A stretch of DNA of 64,000 bases from Bradyrhizobium sp. CCBAU 051011 (lineage in GTDB: Bacteria; Pseudomonadota; Alphaproteobacteria; Rhizobiales; Xanthobacteraceae): NCBI RefSeq assembly GCF_009930815.1, contig NZ_CP022222.1, positions 972,501 through 1,036,500 of the forward strand, written 5' to 3'. Shown piece by piece: positions 39,792 through 47,589 of this stretch. Positions within the stretch are counted from its first letter, which is position 1; each line of letters begins with the position of its first letter. The position numbers were made by a program, and so were the translations under genes. Below the pieces are notes generated by a model. It saw nothing but the letters and a program-made list of their open reading frames with translations. It ran no database searches and was not told the DNA's origin.

Positions 39792-40847
39792 ATGCCGCTG
39801 GCGAAAGTCAATTGGGAGCCTAACAAAGACATGCCCGTTGGGAAAGGCGCGACCATCCAGCAATTCTTCACCACACTCGGGAAAGACCGCTTCGAGATCA
39901 ATGTGGCTCCTTGGGGCGAAGGACAGTTGAAGGTCAATGGTCAGGAGGTCGCCAGGACTTCGGAGGCCAAAGACCGTCGCCACGCGTTCGCCGTCCTGAA
40001 AGACGCCGCAGAACGCTACGCACGCGGCGAGCCGATGGAGGGGCCGACCAACGGGAAGGGTCGCTTGATACCTGCGGTCAAGGCCAAGTTGCTGGAGGGA
40101 AAGAAAGGATTGGTTGTCGGCATCGCGAACGAGCGCTCGATCGCGTGGGGTTGTGCAGCCGCGTTCCGCGCGTTCGGAGCCGACCTGGCCGTGACCTATT
40201 TGAACGACAAGGCCAAGAAGCACGTGGACCCCTTGGCCCAGGCGCTGGAGTCCTCGATCGTTATGCCCCTCGATGCGAGGGTGCCGGGGCAGATGGAAGC
40301 AGTATTCGACCGCCTTACGAAAGAATGGGGCAAGCTTGACTTCGTCGTGCATTCCATCGCTTTCGCTCCTCAGGACGCCCTTCATGGCCGCGTGGTCGAC
40401 GTATCGTTGGAAGGATTTACGACGACCATGCAGATCTCATGCTGGACGTTTCTTCGGATGGCGAAATTGGCTGAGCCGTTGATGAAGAAAGGCGGCACGC
40501 TATTCACCATGACCTACTACGGCAGCCAGACCGTCGTGAAGAATTACAACATAATGGGCGTAGCGAAGGCCGCGCTCGAAAGCGCGGTCCGGTACGTTTC
40601 GGCGGAGCTTGGACCCAAAGGGATACGGGTTCACGCCATCTCGCCGGGCCCGCTCGCCACGCGCGCGGCTTCCGGCATCCCCGAATTCGACAAACTACTC
40701 GAAAAGGCGAAGAGCAAGGCGCCCGCGCGCAGTCTGGTCAGCATTGAGGACGTTGGTGCAGCGACGGCGTTCCTCGCCCATGACGCTGCACGGCTTATTA
40801 CCGGAGATACGATTTACATCGATGGGGGATATCATGTCGTTGACTGA
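39792..40847 (+). CDS. fabI: enoyl-ACP reductase (FabI type) with extra N-terminal domain
   Basis: 351 aa from the ATG at 39792, with AAGGGAG upstream. Residues about 98-351 are a FabI: LLEGKKGLVVGIANERSIAW (NADH site), HSIAFAPQDALHGRVVDVS, catalytic Tyr in TYYGSQ and YNIMGVAK with Lys, and SPGPLATRAASGIPEF. It reduces the enoyl-ACP double bond in the last step of fatty acid elongation. The first ~97 residues (VGKGATIQQFFTTLGKDRFE, RHAFAVLKDAAERYARGE) are not part of FabI and look like a separate small fold joined in frame. Usual FabI is about 260-270 aa. It is likely an accessory copy, given its place. Confidence 0.9.
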   Translation: MPLAKVNWEPNKDMPVGKGATIQQFFTTLGKDRFEINVAPWGEGQLKVNGQEVARTSEAKDRRHAFAVLKDAAERYARGEPMEGPTNGKGRLIPAVKAKLLEGKKGLVVGIANERSIAWGCAAAFRAFGADLAVTYLNDKAKKHVDPLAQALESSIVMPLDARVPGQMEAVFDRLTKEWGKLDFVVHSIAFAPQDALHGRVVDVSLEGFTTTMQISCWTFLRMAKLAEPLMKKGGTLFTMTYYGSQTVVKNYNIMGVAKAALESAVRYVSAELGPKGIRVHAISPGPLATRAASGIPEFDKLLEKAKSKAPARSLVSIEDVGAATAFLAHDAARLITGDTIYIDGGYHVVD

Positions 40848-40877
40848 ATGACGCGCCCTTTGTCCGTTTTGGGTCTT

Positions 40878-41033
40878 GGCCGTGTAAAAACGCGAAGACG
40901 CTCAATCGCGATAGAAGAAGTTGTTCGTCCGAGACCGCCTTAGTCGCTCAACGCGCAAGCGGATTGAACTTAGAGGTCGAACTGGAAAATATCATTCTTC
41001 GCCGCGTTTCGATTTTTGAGTTTTTACACAGCC
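40878..41033. mobile_element. MITE-like element with terminal inverted repeats
   Basis: 156 bp bounded by GGCCGTGTAAAAAC at 40878 and GTTTTTACACAGCC at 41033, inverted with one mismatch and extended similarity inward. No transposase is encoded. The termini look like those of an IS; a non-autonomous derivative is the simplest reading. It lies right behind fabI. Confidence 0.65.
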
Positions 41034-41034
41034 A

Positions 41035-41104
41035 GGGTCAAACTCGGACCTCCGGGCCGCGCCCGAGCCAAGTCCGCTCTACCCTCAATAGCGGAAATCG
41101 CCAG
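41035..41104 (+). repeat. partial copy of the dispersed repeat
   Basis: GGGTCAAACTCGGACC, CAAGTCCGCTCTACCCTC and AATAGCGGAAATCGCCAG. It abuts the right end of the MITE-like element, suggesting the element landed in or next to a repeat copy. Confidence 0.5.
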
Positions 41105-41158
41105 ACCGCCCGGGCTTGTCCGTATCGATTTGTAAGCTTAGGCCGAGTGATATCGGAT

Positions 41159-41464
41159 TTAGTCTGGCACCAGCAAGCGCAGCGTTGCATCGTATCGAAT
41201 GCTCTGCTCGCCAAGGAGGGCCATCGCATCGACCTTGGCACCGGCATCGTTGTAGGTGCCAAGAAATCCGATGTGTTGGACGCGGGCCGCCGTCGGTCGC
41301 CCGGTTAGGGTATGTTCTTGACTGGTTATTTTACCCTGCCAATTTCCGGCGGAGCATTCAAAGCTTCCTGTGTAATAGACGTAGGCATCGCCGCCATGCA
41401 ACTGACCGTCGCGCAATATCAGGACGCCACCAACGTCTTCGGCCACCATCGCGAGAACTAGCAT
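41159..41464 (-). CDS. GrlR-like protein, about 100 aa
   Basis: GVLILRDGQLHGGDAYVYYT, GSFECSAGNWQGKITSQEHT match the GrlR fold (L-x-DG-x-L-x-GGD-x-x-YY-x-G-x-Y), a small beta-barrel named after the negative regulator of enteropathogenic type III secretion. In Rhizobiales such proteins are common and not tied to type III secretion. The first ~12 residues (MLVLAMVAEDVGG) replace the usual MNGLW-x-VEF start, so the N-terminus may be damaged. Confidence 0.65.
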   Translation of the reverse strand: MLVLAMVAEDVGGVLILRDGQLHGGDAYVYYTGSFECSAGNWQGKITSQEHTLTGRPTAARVQHIGFLGTYNDAGAKVDAMALLGEQSIRYDATLRLLVPD

Positions 41465-41672
41465 TCAACGAATAGATTCCTAATCATGATTGTTTCCACA
41501 CCCGATCACCAACAAACATAGCCGGCGCCGGCAAGATTGTCGCATGGTCACATAATACCGGGTGTGCCCCGAGCGGTGACAACAGTGGTGAACCCTACCA
41601 CAATTCTTCCTTGATCCGGTGCAGCTATCAGAACTGTTGAATTACGCATCACATCTGTGGAGGGCAGGAAGC

Positions 41673-42131
41673 ATGAAATTGTTTACGGGGCTGCTCGCGG
41701 CAATGCTCTTGCTGGCGGGTGCGGGCACAAGCCATGCGGTAGTTCGGATTGCTAATGATCGGGGCGGACAGATCGGTCGTTACGTAGAACGATACGAACA
41801 ATTGCGAGCCTCAGGCCAAACGATAATCATTGATGGCCTTTGCGCCTCGTCCTGCACTCTCGTCCTCGGCGCGATCCCTCACGAGCGAATCTGTGTAACT
41901 CGGAACGCCAACCTCGCCTTCCACGCGGCGTGGGATTTTGGAGCCCACGGACGTGCCATTACCAATCCGGGGGCTACCCGGATGCTTTATTCGATGTACC
42001 CATCGCAAGTCCGGCATTGGATCGCTAATCGCGGGGGTTTGAGTCCACGGATGATCTTTCTGCGAGGCAAGCAGTTGGAAGCGATGTATCGCCCCTGTTA
42101 TCTGCATGCCCAGGTGCCTGGACCAAGATGA
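41673..42131 (+). CDS. exported protein with ClpP-crotonase-like core
   Basis: 152 aa. Signal peptide MKLFTGLLAAMLLLAGAGTS followed by HAVVRIANDRGGQIGRYVER, IIIDGLCASSCTLVLGAIP and NLAFHAAWDFGA. The GGQIG..., then DG-x-CASSCT motif is known from Rhizobiales periplasmic proteins of the COG3904 type, which have a fold like ClpP; the Ser of ASSC may be a nucleophile. No paired partner is visible. Start at 41673; the Met 18 codons earlier is not supported. Confidence 0.75.
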   Translation: MKLFTGLLAAMLLLAGAGTSHAVVRIANDRGGQIGRYVERYEQLRASGQTIIIDGLCASSCTLVLGAIPHERICVTRNANLAFHAAWDFGAHGRAITNPGATRMLYSMYPSQVRHWIANRGGLSPRMIFLRGKQLEAMYRPCYLHAQVPGPR

Positions 42132-42401
42132 AAGCCTGACTTCCTTGGAGGAATTGTCGCTGGCATCTAATGTACGGCGGGCGACTGCCGCCTCGCCCCG
42201 GACGCCGCAGCCAAGGGACTACCGGGGACGAAGAGACCTCGTGAGGCTTGTCCGCATCACAAGGGCGAGTCGCGATTCTATGATATGCATTCAGCGAACG
42301 ATCTGCTGAACGTAAGTGCAGACCGCCTAGCTCGAAGTTCTCTCTCAATTGCACAGGGGGCTCACGACGGGCGTCCTGCTCGTTTGCAAGTTCTTCGCTG
42401 T

Positions 42402-42507
42402 GGCTCAATCGCGTCGGTTCATCCCACGCTGACCGCTTCCGGTCTTTTCCCAACTGTGGACATTACTCATCGGGACCACCACTTCCGAAAAGTGCCAGAA
42501 GCGGAAC
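42402..42507 (+). repeat. dispersed ~110-bp repeat, copy 5
   Basis: GGCTCAATCGCGTCGGTTC, GACCGCTTCCGGTCTTTTCCC, GTGGACATTACTCATCGGG and GAAAAGTGCCAGAAGCGGAAC. A further half copy (TTGGGTCAAAAGCGCCG) is at 42842. The gap 42132-43082 holds no gene I can support. Confidence 0.6.
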
Positions 42508-43082
42508 AACGTATCAAACGGCCATGTTTGGGCCACTTCCTCATCGGGCGTCCCTGTGGTTCAATGCGTTGATCTTTGGTTGAGCTTTTGGTCCAAAGTG
42601 TCGGAGATTTCCCATGACTGACGGTCAGGTCAATCTCGCCGTTCAGCACCTTTGCGAGCAATTGCACTTGGCGCTCCGATTGAAGGGCAGCGAAGCACAT
42701 CCACCAAACGCCACGGACATTGGATTCGATCCTGCCTCTGTAAGAACTGTATTGCTGACCGGGTTCACGATCCACCACGAGGCGGCCGGGGGGAGCGAAG
42801 AGCCGCCGTGGTCCTAAACGCAAAACCCCGCGCCAATTCTCAGTTGGGTCAAAAGCGCCGTTTTGGCAGTCATGGCTGCCGTCACGAGCGCGGCGCAAGC
42901 GAACTGGGGACAATTCCCCAGCTGAGAAGCAGCGCGTCGGCAAGGATGGCAGGTCGCGGAAATCAACTGATGCATCTGCATCACCCGAAAAGCGCACCGG
43001 GCGGCGATTGCTGTGCCCTCTTGGGTTAGGTAGATTCCAAATTATTGCGAAAGGGCGATTTGGATGAGCGGTATTTTTAACG

Positions 43083-43211
43083 GTGTTGATCGCGCTGGGG
43101 CTGGTGCAGCAGCCCAACATCGAAGACCGGCGCGAGCCGGGCAGTTACATCGCGCCGGCGCCGGACCCGTGGGATGCGAAGTTTGTCGAAGAGAAATCGC
43201 GACTGCTCTAA
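43083..43211 (+). CDS. possible small protein, 42 aa
   Basis: From a GTG at 43083: a short hydrophobic start (VLIALGLVQQPNIEDRREPG) then SYIAPAPDPWDAKFVEEKSR. The composition looks protein-like and the codons fit the genome, but there is no good ribosome site. May be one of the small genes at the left edge of the mobile element. Confidence 0.35.
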   Translation: MLIALGLVQQPNIEDRREPGSYIAPAPDPWDAKFVEEKSRLL

Positions 43212-43326
43212 CACGGGTTCGTTCGCTATTACGGCGGCACGCCACTGTCGCGCGCGCTCGGCGAGGACGACCTCAAGAGGCTAGAACCATGACCACGACG
43301 CAGGAGAGGACAGACCATGGTTAAGG

Positions 43327-43500
43327 ATGAGCGACACGGGCGGCTACTATCACGAGCCGCCGTATACGTGGGAGGAAGAGATGGCGATCTACAAAGGCAT
43401 GGACATCGATGGACCGGTCACAGTCCTTCATGGTCCTCGCCCTGCCTCAACGCCAGCGACCCCGCCGCAAAAACCGCCGCCACCGCAGGAAGAGCAATAG
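43327..43500 (+). CDS. small hypothetical protein, 57 aa
   Basis: MSDTGGYYHEPPYTWEEEMA, then IYKGMDIDGPVTVLHGPRPA and a Pro/Gln tail. A TAAGG site precedes the ATG. Acidic with a proline-rich end. No family recognised. Same strand as the following small genes. Confidence 0.5.
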   Translation: MSDTGGYYHEPPYTWEEEMAIYKGMDIDGPVTVLHGPRPASTPATPPQKPPPPQEEQ

Positions 43501-43619
43501 AGCCCTTTTTCAGCACATCTTCCAGACGATCGACCCAGCCCGGCCCATCGGCAACGATGCGCCTGGCGTGACGACCTCAAGAGGATGGAACCACGATCGA
43601 TGTTGCAGGAGGCATCCTA

Positions 43620-43796
43620 TTGGCCATAGCGGCCATCTTTGGGCTGGCGTTGATTGTGATGGTGATCGCCAACGCCTTTGAGCCGCTTGGCAGGTGTATA
43701 GCCCACCATAAGGCAGCCAAGGCTAACGCTGAGTTCGATCGGAAGCGGCGAGACCACGGTGATTACGTAGAGACGCACATCAGGAGCAAGCCATGA
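43620..43796 (+). CDS. small membrane protein, 58 aa
   Basis: From a TTG at 43620 with AGGAGG 7 bases upstream: LAIAAIFGLALIVMVIANAF is one transmembrane helix, followed by a basic cytoplasmic tail ending ETHIRSKP. Its TGA overlaps the ATG of the next gene (ATGA), a sign of translational coupling. Function unknown. Confidence 0.5.
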   Translation: MAIAAIFGLALIVMVIANAFEPLGRCIAHHKAAKANAEFDRKRRDHGDYVETHIRSKP

Positions 43797-44020
43797 CCGC
43801 GACGCATTACGATCCCGACCTCCCCAAGAGCGCCGAAGAGCTCGAGCTCGAGGGCATCGTCTATCGGCTCGTTCACCAGCTTTACGCGGCCCGCGAGGAC
43901 AGCGCCGAATACAAGATGATCAAGCGCCAGCTGGAAGGCATCCGCCACGGTAGCGAGCTCGGCGGCCTGCTGATGCAGGAAGTCGACATGAGCGGAATGT
44001 CTGCGGTCAATCACTGGTAG
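43793..44020 (+). CDS. hypothetical protein, 75 aa
   Basis: MTATHYDPDLPKSAEELELE, GIVYRLVHQLYAAREDSAEY, GGLLMQEVDMSG. Acidic helical protein, translationally coupled to the membrane protein before it. No family recognised. Part of a run of small plus-strand genes that leads to the serine recombinase. Confidence 0.6.
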   Translation: MTATHYDPDLPKSAEELELEGIVYRLVHQLYAAREDSAEYKMIKRQLEGIRHGSELGGLLMQEVDMSGMSAVNHW

Positions 44021-44071
44021 TTGTCCTGCGCGGCGAGGCTGCCCGTCACGGCGCCAGGTAGCCGATCGGCC

Positions 44072-44185
44072 ATGCCAGAAGACGCCTTGCGGTTGATTAT
44101 CGACATCCAGCAACAGGCCAGCGTGGCGCTTGGACTGCCGGAAGACCTCAACCTGATGACCGGCGATCCGTTGGTTGACCTCTAG
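44072..44185 (+). CDS. small hypothetical protein, 37 aa
   Basis: MPEDALRLIIDIQQQASVAL, then GLPEDLNLMTGDPLVDL. Clean protein-like sequence in the same run as the genes at 43620-44020, though without a strong ribosome site. The gap 44186-44710 behind it holds nothing else clear except the ribosome site of the recombinase. Confidence 0.4.
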   Translation: MPEDALRLIIDIQQQASVALGLPEDLNLMTGDPLVDL

Positions 44186-44710
44186 CGTTCACCCCATCGT
44201 TTCATCTGGTCTGCTCGACCTTTCCCTCAAGCTGCTGGGAGATAGGGACCGCGAGGCCCAGCCTATGTCCTGCTGCTCCAAAGGCCGTTTCGGGGCCGTT
44301 TAAACCCAGGTCTATGGCCTCATTAGTGGTGCCGGAAATCCGAAGCGGCAACGTCAGCGGGGGCCTCGGAGACATAGGGCGATAACCGGTACCGGTACCT
44401 GCTCGATATCAATCCCGACATACCGCCCCCCGGCCTTCCCCACCCCCTCCTCGCACCCTGCCACAGGCGCCTGTCACGGAGCTAGATCGCGATGGAAGCC
44501 CGAGTGGAGCGCCCCCGGCATCCCGCTGGCGGTTCGGCAAGGGAACGAGATTATCGCACCAGCGGCTCGCGCTGAGTCAGTCGTTCCGGTTTCAGTGTCA
44601 GTGCAAGAAGGTTTTCCTGCATCGAGATAAAAACCGCTGGCGCTCGGAGTCGAGCGTGATTTACATATGGACGCACGACCACGTGTAAATCTCGGGAGGA
44701 TAAAAATTCT

Positions 44711-45382
44711 ATGCGCGCCGCCGTTTCCTACATCCGCGTTTCAAAACCCAAGCAGGGTCGCAGCGGTCTCGGTCTGGAAGCCCAACAGACAGCGATCAGA
44801 CTGTTCTGCGCGCACCACGGATACAAGATCGAAGCCGAGTATCGTGAGGTAGAGACCGGCAAGGGCGCCGATGCGCTTGAGCGCCGACCTGAACTCGCTT
44901 CGGCCATGAAGCACGCTCGCAAGCTCGGCAAAGGCGGCAAGGCCGGTTCTGCGCCGATTATCATCGCCAAGCTGGACCGACTGAGCCGCGACGTCCATTT
45001 CATCAGCGGCCTAATGGTGCAACGCATCCCGTTCATCGTCACCGAGTTAGGCCCCGACGTCGATCCGTTCATGTTGCATATTCATGCCGCCGTAGCCGAA
45101 AAGGAGCGCGAGCGGATCGCACAGCGCACCAGAGAAGCCCTCGCCGCCGCCAAAGCCCGTGGCCAGCAGCTCGGAGATCCCAACATCGGCCAGCTTCGCC
45201 AAGCAGAGGCGATTGAGCGTGCCAACGGGCTTCGATCCATCATCGAACCGCTGCGCAAAATGCCTGCTACACGAATTTCCGCGATCTTGAACGAGCGAAA
45301 AATCGCCGCTCCTCGTGGAGGTCGCTGGCAAACTACGCAGGTGATCCGGCTAATAGCTCACCTCGATCTCGCAACACCATGA
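44711..45382 (+). CDS. serine recombinase (resolvase family)
   Basis: 223 aa. N-terminal catalytic domain with [10 protein letters not shown] (nucleophile Ser11), then [32 protein letters not shown] and [20 protein letters not shown], all resolvase hallmarks including the Arg-rich active site. The C-terminal 60 residues form a helix-turn-helix-like recombinase end. GGGAGGAT ribosome site. Such enzymes invert, resolve or integrate DNA. It marks the left part of the mobile region and is divergent to none, reading toward the convergent minus-strand block. Confidence 0.92.
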   Translation: MRAAVSYIRVSKPKQGRSGLGLEAQQTAIRLFCAHHGYKIEAEYREVETGKGADALERRPELASAMKHARKLGKGGKAGSAPIIIAKLDRLSRDVHFISGLMVQRIPFIVTELGPDVDPFMLHIHAAVAEKERERIAQRTREALAAAKARGQQLGDPNIGQLRQAEAIERANGLRSIIEPLRKMPATRISAILNERKIAAPRGGRWQTTQVIRLIAHLDLATP

Positions 45383-45428
45383 TGAGGCAGGTGCCCATCG
45401 CGACCGCATCCCGGCGTCGGCTGTTCCC

Positions 45429-45626
45429 CTAATCGAAGAACTTCCAAATCACCACGTTCGCGTTCCGATCCTCGGGGTGTGCAGCGAAATGGCGTTCCAG
45501 CGCCACATCCGTATCTTCCTCAGGATCACGCCGAACTTCCACGACCTTCCATGGACGCGGCTGGCTCCGGCTCTCGATCCGGTCAACTGCTTGGGACAGT
45601 CGGTTGATGAATAATGTGGTGACCAT
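45429..45626 (-). CDS. hypothetical protein of mobile element, 65 aa
   Basis: MVTTLFINRLSQAVDRIESR, RPWKVVEVRRDPEEDTDVAL and HPEDRNANVVIWKFFD. Overlaps the gene upstream by 44 bases in another frame. Acidic-basic mixed small protein; no family recognised. Last gene of the minus-strand block 53165-45429. Confidence 0.55.
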   Translation of the reverse strand: MVTTLFINRLSQAVDRIESRSQPRPWKVVEVRRDPEEDTDVALERHFAAHPEDRNANVVIWKFFD

Positions 45627-45876
45627 TGTGGTTGTCCATGTTTCGCGTCAGCGTAACCAGTCGCTGTTGAACATCGGTCAGGATCTCGGCCTCCAGACAG
45701 GCGCGGATTTCCTTCAATGCGTAGATAAACCGGGTCATTTCGTCGGACGGGATCCGCCCATTCAAGGCAAGCCGATACAGCCTCGCCATCTCGCCCCGCA
45801 CCCCGACAAGCGTGTCCAAGGCCATCGCATTACGAGGGGATAGCACTTCGGCTTTTGGTTTCTGGGTCAAAGACAT
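45583..45876 (-). CDS. hypothetical protein of mobile element, 97 aa
   Basis: MSLTQKPKAEVLSPRNAMAL, VGVRGEMARLYRLALNGRIP, RFIYALKEIRACLEAEILTD. Helical throughout. This style of protein (short regulator with RLYR-x-A-x-x-G-x-I) is frequent beside phage-type integrases in Alphaproteobacteria. Function unknown. Confidence 0.6.
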   Translation of the reverse strand: MSLTQKPKAEVLSPRNAMALDTLVGVRGEMARLYRLALNGRIPSDEMTRFIYALKEIRACLEAEILTDVQQRLVTLTRNMDNHNGHHIIHQPTVPSS

Positions 45877-45981
45877 CCGACTGGCTCATTGGGTGTGGCG
45901 CCCAGTATACCGCAGTTCGTCTGAGCGGCGATTACTCGGTTGGTCGGCGGCAAAGCTGCCCGCCGCCGTGAAGATACGGAA

Positions 45982-46098
45982 TCAGTGATCGGCCACATTG
46001 CAAGTGCTCCAGCGGACTTCACAAGTGTCGATATCAACAGCCTGTCCGGCCGCAACGCAGTTCGCCACAATTTCCTCTTTCATTCTATCGTCGCTCAT
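45982..46098 (-). CDS. small hypothetical protein, 38 aa
   Basis: MSDDRMKEEIVANCVAAGQA then VDIDTCEVRWSTCNVADH. AAGGAGAAGG lies 5 bases before the ATG, a very good ribosome site, which is why I call it despite its size. Three cysteines. Function unknown. Confidence 0.55.
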   Translation of the reverse strand: MSDDRMKEEIVANCVAAGQAVDIDTCEVRWSTCNVADH

Positions 46099-46122
46099 GG
46101 TCCTTCTCCTTGGCTTTAAGCT

Positions 46123-46605
46123 TCACAGAATTGAGAAGCCGCCGCTTTCGCGCAGGAACGCGGCGAAGGCGGCGACGTTCTCGGTCGAGAATGGGTAATG
46201 GCTTGCCCACGGGCGAACGTAGCCGGCCCCTTGGCACTTGTTGCACTTGATGCCGCCTTCTTTCAGAGCATCCGCGCCGCGATGCGGCCTGGGCGTTCGC
46301 ATGCCGGTCCCGGCGCAGATGTTGCAAGGCTCATCGGGCATAAGCTCTTGGTCGGAAGCATATCGCCGCGCGTAGGTTTCCGTCCTTCCGGCATCGATCT
46401 CCCTTTGCAAAGCTTCCGCCAGGGCGAACGCGTCCGCAGCGTCGAGACCGTCGCGATCGTTGCTGTGCCAATACCTGCATGCCGCGCAGATATCCGGCGC
46501 GACCGTGGTGCAATAGTCCGCCAGGGGATGCCACCACCAAACATTGTTGCGAAAATACTGACCGGGTTCGCCGGTCGGGTTCCTGCCACAGATATCCATA
46601 CCCAT
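46123..46605 (-). CDS. hypothetical protein with DnaJ-like zinc-binding cysteines
   Basis: 160 aa from the ATG at 46605 (GAGGGATCGATGGG around the start). MGMDICGRNPTGEPGQYFRN and VWWWHPLADYCT are typical of a phage and element protein family. The C-terminal part has CNICAGTGMRTP and CNKCQGAGYVRPW, two C-x2-C-x-G-x-G zinc motifs as in DnaJ, and the middle has DICAACRYWHSNDRDGL. It probably binds zinc; role unknown. Confidence 0.75.
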   Translation of the reverse strand: MGMDICGRNPTGEPGQYFRNNVWWWHPLADYCTTVAPDICAACRYWHSNDRDGLDAADAFALAEALQREIDAGRTETYARRYASDQELMPDEPCNICAGTGMRTPRPHRGADALKEGGIKCNKCQGAGYVRPWASHYPFSTENVAAFAAFLRESGGFSIL

Positions 46606-46679
46606 CGATCCCTCCTCAATGTCGGAACGGCCCCGATGCGAGGCATTGGTCCTTGCCCGGCAGCCGGCCGAGCGCGGTT

Positions 46680-47474
46680 TCAACCCTGTTCGACTCGCCG
46701 GCGCATCAGCAGCGAATACTCACCGTGATCTGTGCCATCGAGCGCAGGCAACGGTTCCCAGCCTTCAGCCGTGTACCCCGGAACCTCAGCACGCTGGACG
46801 TAGCGGAACAGTCCCGATGACGCGGTTACGGCAGGCGTTCCGCTAAGCCTGCTGCGGTAGGCGCTTTGCTTGCATGCCTGCGAACAGAACCGAGAACTGG
46901 ATCGCTGCGGCTCATAGGCCTTGCGGCATTGCTCGCAGATTCCAGTCCGTCGAATAGGAGTGACGGTGTCACCGCTACGACAGTGGAAGACTGGGCCGCC
47001 GTTATGCCGGGCGTTGAACCTGTACCAGGCGTGGTTGTCCTTGCCGGTATGCTTCGAACCCTCAATCCATTTGACGCGGCCGATCGCCACAATGTCCGAG
47101 CACGAGGCCATGAACGGCGAAGCCTGCCGGGTCGACGCCCAATCCGATTCCAGCAACAGCCACGTCGGTGCAATGCGCTGGAAATGCTCGATCAGCACAT
47201 GCATCACCGGGCGGTTGTAAGGCGGGTCTGTGATAATCGCGTCGGCTGCGCCGTAATGGTCGAATTTAAGTGCATCCTGACCGGTGTGGATGTCGCCGGC
47301 ATAGACACAGCGCAGGCCGAACCCTTGGAGATGCCGTACCAGGTCGCCGTCGCCGGCACAGGGTTCGGCAAAGCTGCGAACTCCGCGAAGGTACGGGATC
47401 AGTGGCACTACCGCTGCCCGTGGCGTCGGGTAGAAATCAGCCTCGCGGCGCTCGAAGTTGGATCGTTTGCCCAT
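46680..47474 (-). CDS. phage-type DNA adenine/cytosine methyltransferase
   Basis: 264 aa from the ATG at 47474, with GGAGG upstream. MGKRSNFERREADFYPTPRA is the usual start of SAM-dependent methylases carried by phages and integrative elements. Motif I AEPCAGDGDLVRHL and catalytic motif IITDPPYNRP are clear, pointing to an N6-adenine type. A C-terminal CxxC...C zinc-ribbon-like piece (CEQCRKAYEPQRSSSRFCSQ) follows. No restriction enzyme lies beside it, so it may protect or mark element DNA. Confidence 0.85.
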   Translation of the reverse strand: MGKRSNFERREADFYPTPRAAVVPLIPYLRGVRSFAEPCAGDGDLVRHLQGFGLRCVYAGDIHTGQDALKFDHYGAADAIITDPPYNRPVMHVLIEHFQRIAPTWLLLESDWASTRQASPFMASCSDIVAIGRVKWIEGSKHTGKDNHAWYRFNARHNGGPVFHCRSGDTVTPIRRTGICEQCRKAYEPQRSSSRFCSQACKQSAYRSRLSGTPAVTASSGLFRYVQRAEVPGYTAEGWEPLPALDGTDHGEYSLLMRRRVEQG

Positions 47475-47589
47475 CAGGCCGCAACCTCCTTTTTTCCGAG
47501 CCAGATTCGGGTCGGAAATTTGCGTCCGCACCGTCCGCAGCGTCCGCGGCGTTATTTTCCAAGGAGTTGCCGCAGACGGTTTGATCGTC

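Noticed and set aside
42467..43120. 218-codon minus-strand frame
   Set aside because: It crosses repeat copies, has no ribosome site and shows no domain. Treated as non-coding.
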